Shown here: piece by piece, positions 1 through 10,400 of the stretch
Layout: each line of letters starts with the position of its first letter
Position numbering within the stretch: position 1 is the first letter of the stretch
Assembly (NCBI GenBank): GCA_003024175.1
Contig: MDYQ01000039.1
Location: 1 to 64,000 of the forward strand
DNA length: 64,000 nucleotides
Source of the DNA: Planoprotostelium fungivorum
Lineage: Eukaryota; Evosea; Variosea; Cavosteliida; Cavosteliaceae
Reading direction: 5' to 3'
Notes under the pieces: generated by a model
What the model was told of the DNA's origin: nothing
The model's input: only the letters and a program-made list of their open reading frames with translations
The model's database searches: none
Position numbers and translations under genes: made by a program

Positions 1-307
1 GTTAAGAGACCAAAATGCGATTTAGAAAATGTTGCGTATAATTCCTGCCTCTTAGCCACCACCCTTATCTTTGCAGGCACTACCCTCTTAGGACATGGAT
101 GGCAATTATGTGTGATGAAGTCAAAAGGTGAGAGGGACAAGTCACTTTTATTGACCAACCTCAGATTCTTCTCGTCTCTGGTCGTCATGTGACAAGCCTT
201 TGCCAACAATCTCTCAACATCTTCACTTTCCTCCCTCTCTACTCTTGGTGCGTGGTCTTGCGAAGGGTTCGTTCCCGGGGTCCCCCAAAAAGAGAAAGAA
301 TAAAACC

Positions 308-474
308 GAGACGGTCTCGAGACAGTCCGAGACAAGACTTGTTTGTCTCGTCTTTGTCTTGTCTTGCGGTTTGGTCAGAGACAGGACGGGACGAGACACC
401 CCTTTGTCTCAATCGCGTCTCGACGTCGAGACAGAGACAGTCTCTGAGACAGTCTCGAGACAAGACCGTCTCTG
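308..474. repeat. GAGAC/GTCTC-rich block
   Basis: About sixteen copies of the pentamer GAGAC or its complement GTCTC lie in some 170 bases, in both orientations and partly as palindromes. The ORFs across it are rich in Ser, Arg and Gln and match no family I know, so I treat them as chance ORFs. The block could be subterminal repeats of a DNA transposon or a local satellite. Confidence 0.6.
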
Positions 475-537
475 CAGGTCCTTACAATGGAGCAGCAGTT
501 CCTTTGGTGATCCCTTCCTTCTTGCATTGAATCACCA

Positions 538-714
538 ATGGTTGCTCCTTCTAGAGGTCCAGCCAAGGAGTCCAATGGCACCTCCAACAACAGCTGGGAT
601 TTTGGTTGTAGATGCACTGGTCCCAATAAGGCCAAATATAAGCGGCAGTGCATTGAAATAGCTGAGCCATCAATCTATCTAAAATTTTATATAAAATTAT
701 TTATCACAACATAA
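538..714 (+). mobile_element. Possible hAT/BED-like transposon fragment
   Basis: A short 58-codon ORF starts MVAPSRGPAKESNG and carries the cluster SWDFGCRCTGPNKAKYKRQC. The W-x(n)-C-x-C...K-x-K-x-x-C pattern recalls the start of a BED zinc finger at the N-terminus of hAT transposases. Only this stub is present: the following bases are very AT-rich and no transposase core follows. The GAGAC-rich block just upstream could be part of the same element. This is a resemblance by eye only. The ORF could equally be chance, or an exon of a gene lying to the left. Confidence 0.2.
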
Positions 715-734
715 AACTTACATCTTTTTTCTTA

Positions 735-1079
735 CCTTCTTGAGCGAGAAGAGGTAAAATACCTTGATAAGTTCCAAGATTACCACAAATATTCACGAGA
801 TGCAATCTCACCAAACTGTGGTTGTTCTCTTGAATATGCCGGCACAGCGGGTCCCTTTGCCTTCACAGAGTCGATGAACGCCTGATTGGAAAATGTGAGC
901 CAGCCATCTAATTGTCTGTCTGTGGCCGTCTCTATCCAATAGAAAGTAGCGGCCTTCGCTGGTCCGCTCGCTTCTTGATCTGTTAGACGTCGAACATCAG
1001 CGGCGAGGGCATTTGAAAGAGCGTCAATAGTTGTGATTGTTCTAAAATAAGAGTCGTCTCGAGGGCGAGGAGTGGCCAT
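735..1079 (-). CDS. Unidentified protein, 5' exons
   Basis: Starting at the ATG at 1079, about 90 codons read MATPRPRDDSYFR... and continue through KAATFYWIETATDRQLDGWL. An intron of about 49 bases then leads to a short exon reading ILPLLAQE, which ends at a GTAAG donor near 735. A separate intron with a good polypyrimidine tract lies just 5' of the start, so the first exon (around 1175-1320) is probably untranslated. That exon would overlap the start of the divergent RRM gene. I do not recognise the family and cannot follow the 3' end, which should lie in the AT-rich, repeat-bearing first 700 bases. The gene may be broken there or simply continue off the left edge. Confidence 0.4.
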
Positions 1080-1315
1080 TTCAGCTATAGAGGGTAAAGA
1101 GGGTCCAACAATTTTCAACTATAACAAAAAGAAAGAATGAGATGACAATAACGAACAGAACTTACCACACATGTGTGGTTGGTGATCCGTTTCTATTTTC
1201 GCACGTTTCTGTTCAGCGAAGAAAACCCCTGCGAATGCCCATCGCGATGTGGGGCATCTGGATTGACTTTTTCGTTGAAAAGAACACCATCGCATCAGAT
1301 CAGAAATCTTCAAGC

Positions 1316-3233
1316 ATGGCAACCAACAGCGACGATGTGGAAGTAAAGATCAAACCCAATTTCGAAGACGAAGAGCCCTCCGAGGAACCCGGACCTCAGT
1401 CACCGAATCATGCTACAGACGAGCAGATTCGTCAAATTGAGGACGAAATACAGAGGTTGACGGCACAGTTAATCGCTATGAAAGAGAAGAAGAGAAAGCA
1501 CATGGGAATCACAGAAGAGCCGGCCAAACGTTTGAAGGTGATATCCAGATCACGTTGCATTTCGACAATCGTTCTGATCCCTATAGACTGAAGAAACGAC
1601 GCCTTCATACCCTTACGAGTCTCAACTACCCACCGGTCCACCTCCAGTAGAAGCGGCTCTATACATTGTATCCTAGAGCAGACCCAACAAGGGCTTTCAT
1701 CTTTTCCTTCATTTCACGATAGTCTGATCTGCCGCTCACATTGACAGAGGAAGAATTGAAGAAGGCTTTCAGCATCTTCGGACGAGTTTATGAAGCCGTC
1801 ATTGTCAAGCACAAGCCAACCGGAGAGAGCAAAGGATTCGGTTTCGTTCGTTATTACTCCATGGAAGAGGTGACGATCTCGAATGGTGATCATCATCACA
1901 TCCCTGACGACATCTCAGGTCAACCGAGCGCTCTCTGCCGCCGAATTACCTCAATTCATGGATCCGATGACACAAACCATGTGAGTTGCATTTCACATTT
2001 CCTCCATCCAATCATCTCTCTCGACTCAACGGAGTTCAGGAGAGTGTGCCGCGCCAGACTCGCCGACCCGAAAAACGTCCTACACATCAGTGGCATACCT
2101 CGATATACCTCAGATGCACTCATCCAATACCAGCTCGATCAATACACCGGGTTATCCTCCACCAAATTCGACACTAAATGTCCACCCGGCCAGGTGATCA
2201 TCTCGCACACATCATCTTCACCATCTCGTCATCTTTTGAACCCACCTTCCATCACCTCCATCATCTGATCTCCAAACGTAGAACTCTGGACAAGCTTGGG
2301 TCACCTACAAAGATCACCCTTCTGCTCTCAGCGCCCTGCAGAGATTACAGCAGAACGGCTGCATCATCGAGGGTCAGTTGGTCACCGGTGTCCTACAACT
2401 CTGGGAAAACCGCTCAGACCCTTCGAGCAGGCCCGCCATGTGTGACCTTTCCATCGAATGAGACTGACCGACGCAGACCCAACGAACTGTCCGACATCAA
2501 GAACTTGTTTGTGAAGAACGTGACACCGAACAGTACGGAGAGTGTATTGAGAAATGTCTTTGGGGTGGGAACCAATCACGGTGTAGATCGCATCGTTATA
2601 CCATTGGACACCATCAGCAAATCTCACCTCGGGTGAGATTGAAATCTTTTTCTACTTTCATTCTTCTCGTGCATCGATGACATCTCACCCGACGATACGA
2701 CATCACAGACACTCACCCACTCAGACACGCATTCATCTACTTCACCGATCGAAGGGACGCCGAGGTGTCCATCTACAACCTGCCATATCCGATTGACTCG
2801 TTGTAGATCGCCAAAGAGAGGTGTCACGGTTTAGAATTAGACGGCAAGAGACTCGAGATCGAATGGTCCAGGCCGAAGACACGACCAGGCCCAGGCATGG
2901 GAAGAGGTAGAGGTGCCATGCCTTACGCACCCGCTTACCCACCCACCTACGGATATCCTTACCAGCCAGCCTATCCATCTCACCCTGCCGCGGCCTACCC
3001 TCACCACGGGGCAGGAAGGTGATCTCATTCGAATATTATAGAAGGTGACGGTGGTAGGGGAGCTGTGGTGCCTCCTTCAGAGGGTTACGCTCAGGGATAT
3101 TCGGCGGCGAGCTACGCGGGCTACTACCCCCAGAGTGGGGCGGCAGGGTGATTATTCTTCACAGATAGATAACTGATAGAATATGATCGATAGGTCTGCA
3201 GCACCATATGCATACAACTATTATCATCAATAA
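1316..3233 (+). CDS. Three-RRM RNA-binding protein (hnRNP-like)
   Basis: The N-terminus is an acidic stretch and a short coiled coil (DEQIRQIEDEIQRLTAQL). Three RNA recognition motifs follow. RRM1 reads LYISDLP...GFGFVRYYS across an intron at about 1669-1729. RRM2 (KNVLHISGIP...) is degenerate. RRM3 reads KNLFVKNV...HAFIYFTDRRDAE-IAKERCHGLELDG. The tail is rich in Tyr, Pro, Gly and Ala (YPPTYGYPYQPAYP, ending YAYNYYHQ), like the low-complexity tails of many hnRNPs. There are at least eight introns, one of only 42 bases (2765-2806) that ends in CGTTGTAG. A nuclear role in pre-mRNA processing or mRNA binding is likely from the architecture, but I cannot assign it to one hnRNP family. The start at 1316 opens the acidic exon. 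Confidence 0.75.
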
Positions 3234-3500
3234 GTAGTTTTCATCACATATGGCCGGAAGATAAATCGTATATATCTCCGATTTCATCTTCTTCATCACG
3301 CTGTCTCATGCGATGTATGTGTTTCTATTCTGAGTTGAATAAACGATTGAATCGTCAAAAGCAGAGCTCCGTTGCGACCTCCTTCGTTGAGATGTGTTCG
3401 TGCCAGGTTGACGTGTGGCTCAAAAAATGTGTTTTTCATTTTTGGACACAAGCCGTTGTTTGTTCAGAACTGTCTGAGCGGGAAGCTATCTCAGCTCATC

Positions 3501-5132
3501 ATGGGTTGTGCACATTCGAAATCAGCGGCCGACAGCCCTCCGCCATCTAAATCAAAGAACGAGAGGAAGAAAGACGAGACATCCAAACATGGAGATGCAA
3601 CATCAGAGAAGGTAGAGGTGCAGACTACGACTGAAATAGACGAGTTCGATCCTGAGTCGAAAGACTCTTACGAATCATCGGCCAATGCGGCTGCGATACA
3701 CAAGAATGAGGAGAATCATCAGCAACGCACCGAACAACCTTTGACGCAATCAAAAAAGCAACCGAAGCCTTCATCTTCAAGTGACGCTAATAAGGCGCAA
3801 CCATCGACATCAGAGGCTCACGTCCACGAGCCAGAGGAGCCAGAACAAGTCACTCCTGTTCCAGCGAAGGAAGAGACGCCAGAACAAGTTACGCCTGCTC
3901 CAGCGAAACCTACTGGCATCACCAGAGCCAAAGTGGGTCAACCGGAGCCAAAACCAGAAACAGCGACCGCAGAAGAGAAAGTGGAGACGACCCCAGAAAG
4001 AAAGGAAGAGGCGACACAAAAAGAACCACCAAAAGCGGAGACGAATGATGCATCAGCGATACCAAAAGAGGATGTGAGTGCCATTCAACGTTCGACACTA
4101 AAGGATGCAGGGTGTCGAAATTGTTCTGAAGCCTCTACCACCGAAGACCGTTCTAGGTGCTCTCCCTAACTTGAAATTGAACCGCCCAGCCTCTAACACT
4201 GCGCTCCCATCTGTTCGCAGCACAGGAAGAAAAGAAGCAGAGAAGTTACCACCTGTAGCTCCACGCGCAGCACCGGTTGCCTTTGAGGTGAAGATCGCCA
4301 TCGTGCAGTCTTGATGATGTTCTTACAGGTCGATTTTGGAAGTTCGGCACCTACTCGCAAGACCGCCATTCAGGAGAGATTAGAGAGGGCCGCGGAGGAG
4401 AAAGAAGAAGAGGGTAGTGTTGATGCCAATCAAGTCGAGCAGAAATTGGAGGCAGCGGCAGAGAGGAGAGAGAAACACAAGGCGGAGGTGATGACGACGA
4501 ATGTGACGATCATCACCTTCTCACCTTCTTCAGAAATCACAACGATCGAAGGCCAAGTTAGAGGAGAGAAAACGGAAAGCGAGGGAGGCAGAAGAGAAGA
4601 AGGCCGAACAACTGAAGAAGATCATGAACGACCGTCGACGTGTGGCCGATCAGAACCGCATCCTGAAGGAGAAGGAGAAGAAGAAGGCGCTCACTACAGA
4701 CGCGAAACACGCCGCCGTGGTGGCTGCCAAAGCGAAGAAGTATAAGGACTCGAACCCTGATGCTTACCAAGCGAAAGAAGAGGAAGAGGTGACGATGTGA
4801 TGTGACTGTGGATGTTCTGAACGTCTTCAGGCGAAGATAAAAGAGGGTGCGGTGACCGGAGAGGAAGCACCGCTGACACCTTCTCACATCATGCCGGAGA
4901 CGGAAGGCTTGGGATCTCCTCCAACTGGTACGACCCCACGCACCACTCGCTCCGAGAGATCTGAATCCCCGAACGCAACGGAAGGTGAAGCTCTTCCGTC
5001 ATCGATGCAGTCATTGACGATGGAATAGAGAGGGTGGAGACATCACATGACAATCGAAATAAAGAAGAGAAGACGAGGTCAGAAGAGAGGAAGAAAGAGG
5101 AGACAGAAGAAGCGAGGGATGAAGAGAAATGA
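3501..5132 (+). CDS. Stathmin-like protein with MGC lipid-anchor start
   Basis: The protein starts MGCAHSKSAAD, which fits N-myristoylation at Gly2 and palmitoylation at Cys3. A long Glu/Lys/Pro/Thr-rich linker follows. After it comes a helical region containing VEQKLEAAAERREKHKAE and KLEERKRKAREAEEKKAEQL. This closely resembles the stathmin core (QKKLEAAEERRKSHEAEV in the family) that binds tubulin dimers and promotes microtubule disassembly. The segment VAFEVDFGSS just before it matches the place where stathmins carry their FELIL start. Vertebrate SCG10-type stathmins are also membrane-anchored by lipidated cysteines, but without an MGC start. The Ser/Thr-Pro-rich tail probably ends at 5132 after a last short intron; without that intron the stop is at 5028. 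The stathmin call rests on the coiled-coil match only. Confidence 0.55.
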
Positions 5133-5329
5133 TAAAGTTGGAAACTCTGTGAAAATAAGGGGAAAAAGATCAACTCCGATCTACAAAGCGCCGGAGGGCA
5201 CTTTTCAGAGGCCAGAGGTCACGACTAATCTCGCGTGACTTTGTATCTTTTGTGAATTCTCATATATCACGAAAGGTAGGTCAGGTCGTCTGCATCATCT
5301 TCTAACATCATTCCATCAGATTAACAACC

Positions 5330-7292
5330 ATGTTTTCTAGAGTCAACACAGGTGCGTGATGTGAATATGTATTTAGAACTTGCCCCGACTCACCGCAGGA
5401 ACTTCCTTGTTGAAGTCCTCCTTGACCAAGCCAAAGGCCGTCAAGACCAGTAGCCGCCAGTACACGGGGGGTCTGCAAGACAAGGACAGAATCTTCACTA
5501 ACCTTTATGGACACCACGACTTCGCACTGAAGGGTGCTCTGAAGAGAGTGAGCGTCGAATATCTTTCGCATTTAGAGATGAGATCTGATATCATATGCCA
5601 AACACTTCGATGTCTCTTTCGTTTTGAAATAGAATTCTGAAGAGACACAGGGAGATTGGTACAAAACCAAGAACATGCTCGACAAGGGAAGAGACTGGAT
5701 TATCGATGAAATCAAGGCATCAGGTATGGTTCATTTCGAAGACATTGCAACTCACACCCCCAGGTCTTCGTGGACGTGGAGGTGCCGGTTTCCCTTCCGG
5801 ACTGAAGTGGTCCTTCATGCCCAAGAAATCAGACGGACGTCCCCATTATCTCGTCATCAATGCCGACGAGGGAGAACCGGGAACATGCAAGGACAGAGAG
5901 ATCATGAGACACGATCCTCACAAGTTGGTCGAGGGTTGTCTCGTGGCTGGATTTGCCATGGGAGCCCACGCTGCATACATTTACATCCGTGGTGAATTCT
6001 ACAACGAGGCCATGAACTTGCAGCAGGCTATCGATGAGGCATACAAAGGTGAGACCATCCACATCCATCTCATCCACCATCTCATCCTCCATCATCTCTC
6101 CAACACTTGCATCACCTCTCCAAATCTTCATCTCATCATCCCTCCATCACCTCTTCAACTCATCCTCTCATCAGAGGGTCTCCTGGGTCCCAACGCCTGC
6201 AACTCTGGCTGGGCCTTTGACGTCTACGTCCACCGTGGTGCCGGTGCCTACATCTGCGGAGAAGAGACTGCACTGATCGAGAGCATTGAAGGAAAGCAGG
6301 GAAAGCCCAGGTTGAAGCCTCCCTTCCCCGCTAACGTCGGACTCTTTGGATGCCCCACCACAGTCACCAACGTGGAGACCGTCGCCGTTGCTCCGACTAT
6401 CTTGAGAAGGGGAGGCTCTTGGTTCGCTGGATTCGGCAGAAAGAACAACTCGGGAACGAAGTTGTTCAACATCTCTGGACACGTGAACAACCCCTGCACG
6501 GTGGAGGGTGAGTGGATGAGAGAGGATGAGGGAATGACGAGAGACAGAGGAGATGAGTATTCCACTGAAGGAGTTGATCGAGAAGCACGCCGGTGGTGTG
6601 AGGGGAGGATGGGACAATCTGCTGGCCATCGTTCCCGGTGGATCTTCTGTTCCTCTGCTGCCAAAGGACATCTGCGAGACTGTACTGTGAGTGCAGAATC
6701 TCATTCGTTCACCTTTCGATATCTCTCAGTCGATACATGCATCATCAGACACAGCTCATTGTACGGAGAATTGAAGGAGATTTCAGGATGGACTTTGATT
6801 CTCTCCGTGAGCAGAAGTCCGGTCTGGGTACCGCAGCCATCATGGTGATGGACAAGTCCACCGATGTCGTCAAGGCCATCGCTCGTTTCGCCCATTTTTA
6901 CCAACACGAATCTTGTGGACAGTGCACTCCCTGCAGAGAGGGAACAGGTTGGCTCAACAACATGATGTGAGTCATCACCATCACATCACCATCACGATCT
7001 CATCTTCTTCAGGCAACGCATGGTCGTCGGTGACGCTCGCACGCAGGAGATCGACATGATGGAGGAGCTGACCTACCAGATCGAAGGTCACACCATCTGT
7101 GCCCTCGGTGACGCCGCAGCCTGGCCCGTGCAGGGTCTCATCCGCCACTTTAGACCCGAGCTGGAGCGCAGGATCAAGGAGGCAGGAGGAGACGTGGTCG
7201 TGCCCATCAAGACACCCGTACTGCCTGGACGCCCTCAGAAGATTCCCGCTGATTACATCCCCGACTCCAATGCCACTGTCATCAGAGTCTAA
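5330..7292 (+). CDS. NDUFV1: NADH dehydrogenase (ubiquinone) flavoprotein 1, mitochondrial complex I 51 kDa subunit
   Basis: This is the NADH-binding subunit of respiratory complex I; it oxidises NADH through FMN and passes electrons to cluster N3. The family signatures appear in order: the FMN-binding loop [31 protein letters not shown], the NADH-site region [16 protein letters not shown], and the N3 [4Fe-4S] ligands [14 protein letters not shown] with the distal Cys in [16 protein letters not shown]. The N-terminus (MFSRVNT, then after an intron [22 protein letters not shown]) is basic and free of acidic residues, as expected for a mitochondrial presequence. About seven exons are separated by short introns. 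Length and order match the family and no key residue is missing. The stop at 7290-7292 is followed shortly by an ATAAA-type signal. Confidence 0.97.
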
Positions 7293-7428
7293 TTCATTCG
7301 ATAAACGCTGTAGACAAGTTGGTTTGTTGTGATGGTTGTCTTGTGATGAGAGGTGAAAATCGAACGAACAAAACGAATGGAAAAAACTTTTATCTACATC
7401 TTGTTTACATTTGTTGCGAAAAAACGGG

Positions 7429-10400
7429 TCAAGCCTCCTCGGCTCGATCTCCCTCCCTGTTGATCATCAGCCACCTCATCCATGCTGTTCCTCTCACCCT
7501 TCCGCTGCTGCTCTGCGTCGGATCTTTCGCCCATCGAAAGTTCTACAAACAGCATGAGACACGTCCTCTCATCTTCTCTCACCTGTCTGTGATCGGCGTG
7601 AGGTCGAGCAGGTGGTGACTCTTCCTTCTTCTTCATGCTCTTGTGATATTCTCTCGCCATCTGAAGCATGACCAGATCACCAGGGGGTCCCTCTTTGATG
7701 CCTTTGCTCTTGGTGGCTGCCTTACCACCCCGAGTCGCAGGTGCGATGGTGTCGTCCCCTCGGTTCCCGCCCTTTTGGTTGCTATTTGTAGATCCTCTCG
7801 TGAGGCTTTGGGTGCCATCTTCCTTACTCTTCTTGATCGGGGCTGTGGAGACCAACGGAGAGCTTGTCGTCAGAGAAGTATCTCTGCTCTTGCGATTGCT
7901 GTTATTGGTACCACCGCCGGGTGAGGGATTGTTTCTCAGTTCTGTAGCCGTTGTAGATCGTTGCAGGGTGGATGGAGGCCGTTGTGATGCGATTGGCCTC
8001 TGAGGTAGAACGGGTCGATGTGAACTCTTGATGGATGGATCTGATGGTGATTGGCGGGGGATCGGATTGGGCCTCTTGGGTGTTGTGATGTCAACCACTT
8101 TCCTGTTGTTGGACATGTCTTTCGATGCCTATCTCTGATGAGTACATATCGATGTCATCACGATTGATGTGATGTTGATGTGATGTCTGTGTGATGTTGA
8201 TGTGATGATGTGATGTGTTGGCACCTGATCGAATGGATTGACGAGAGGGGGAGGTCTGACGCGTATTCCGCTCCGGTTGTTTGATGTGGAGTGACGTGTT
8301 GGTGATGATGCTGCGGGTAATCGATCGATGATCTGTGACTGTGCCCATCAATCTACACATCGATGAGATATCTCACCTGTCTGGGAGCCGTTCGTATCGA
8401 GCCACTCTGGTTGTCACTGTCATCCATCAACATCGATCATTCACACTTGCTCTTCATTTCACACATCATCGATTACATCAGGATCTCTCACAGATGACAC
8501 GATGATCTTACACTCGATGCACGATGGATGCCATTTTCTCCTCACCTGGTCCTCTGTGCCAATCTGGGCTGAGACCTTGTCAGATCGATGGCATCACCGT
8601 TGGCCATTCTCCTCCAATGATCTTGTCCTCTCATCATTGTATTTCCTGTGCTCAACGATCGAGTCCTGAGCCGAGTCCTAACTCTCGAATCGGAACGCCG
8701 GGCGCTCGGAATTCCGAATTCCGTGTCCGACTGCTCGCCCTCCTCGTACTCTTCTTCCGAATTGTCGTCGTCCGATCTGTTCCGAATGAATTCCGACTTT
8801 CCGACTTTCCGACTTTACCTGACTTCGGAATCATCGATGAAACCATCGTCCTCGATGCTCAAATTGCTGCCATCATCATCGTCATCGGACGACCAGTAGA
8901 ATTCATCGTTGTAGTCGACCTATTCCATCAGTGATGACGTGTGATGATGTCATCACCTGGAGTTGCTTGGGGGTGACTCGAAGCTTCTTTTTCATTCGGG
9001 GTTTGACACCGGGGATGTTTTTGATGTCTACACTGGTGATGGTATGGAAGGTAGCTTTACACAGAGGACATCTACTCACGTCAACATCACGATGGGCATG
9101 ACCATGATCATCGTGATGATGATCGGCACGAGAACGATCGTGGTGATGATGACTCACTGGGTTGCCTTCTGACTCCACATTCGGATGCATATGAAGCAGT
9201 AGGCGTGGTTACAACTATCGATGATTCCTCTCTCTGTGATCTTCTCCTGACAGATCGCGCAATCGTCCAATTCTTCTTCCTCTTCCTTCCCTCCTTTCTC
9301 TTCTTCTTTCTCTTCCTCCTTTCCATTGTCCTCTTTCTTCTCCTTCTCTTCTGTCTGCTCCTTCTCTTCCTTCTTCTTCAATCGCACTCCAGGTGTCGGC
9401 ATCAACAGGAAATCCAATTCGTCTTGTGAGTTCTGCGTGGGCGATGAAGTCAAGTCCACCTGCCTCAGTCTCTTCTTCTTCTCTTCTCTCCTCTCGTCTG
9501 GTGTGCAGGTGAGGGATGACTCTTCTTCACTGAACTGAAGCCACCCAGGTGTCTTTGGTGTAGACTGCAGTTGTGTCTTCTTCGGTGTACTGAACGTCTG
9601 GGAAGGTCTGGGACAGTCAGAAGTGAGATTTCACTGAGATTTCACACCTCTTGAGGGGAGATTGTGAGCTCTGGCTGCGTGTCTTCTGATATGGTCAGAG
9701 AAAGTGTCGGAATAAGAGTGTGTCACCTGTGTGCTGACGAGTAAATCTCCATCGATCGACAAGTCCATCGCCGACACGGGCTGTACGTATGAGAACACGA
9801 AAAGTCATCGAGTTTTCTCACTTGAGAGTGCTGGGTGGGAAGATCGAATACGACCTCGGGTGTTGCTCTCGAATGAATTTCTGCATCGATCATCTGTGTG
9901 GGTGGTATGTCTTCTTCTCTCGTGGTGTGAAGTATCGTCTGTGTCGACACTAATTCTTCTTCCTCTTCTGTCTTGTTGGTGGTGGCGTCTGGGCGTCTGG
10001 TAGTGTCGACGTTTAAGAGTTGTGTGGGAGCGATGGGACTGGAATAGCTCGTGTCGACTCTCTGTGTGAGAGCTATGGGACTGTCGACATTGTTTCTTGT
10101 CTTCTGCGTGGGAGCTATGGGACTGTACAGATCGACGCGAATCGGTTGCGTGGGAGCTATGGGGCTGTCGACGTTCTTTACTCTCTGCGTGGCTGCCAAG
10201 GGGCTCTCCATGACTCTCTGTGTGACAGCGATGGGGCTGTCGACATTGTTTACTCTCTGTGTGGCTGCCAAGGGGCTCTCCATGACTCTCTGTGTGACAG
10301 CGATGGGGCTGTCGACATTGTTTACTCTCTGTGTGGCTGCCAAGGGGCTCTCCATGACTCTCTGTGTGACAGCGATGGGGCTGTCGACATTGTTTATCCT

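Noticed and set aside
2742-3028. Minus-strand Arg/Trp-rich ORFs
   Set aside because: They are antisense to RRM3 and the Tyr/Pro-rich tail of the RRM gene.
7319-8003. + strand ORFs downstream of NDUFV1
   Set aside because: They are antisense to the C-terminal exons of the RING gene.
9205-9538. Leu/Phe-rich + strand ORFs that look like hydrophobic proteins
   Set aside because: They are the antisense of the Lys/Glu-rich stretch of the minus-strand RING gene.
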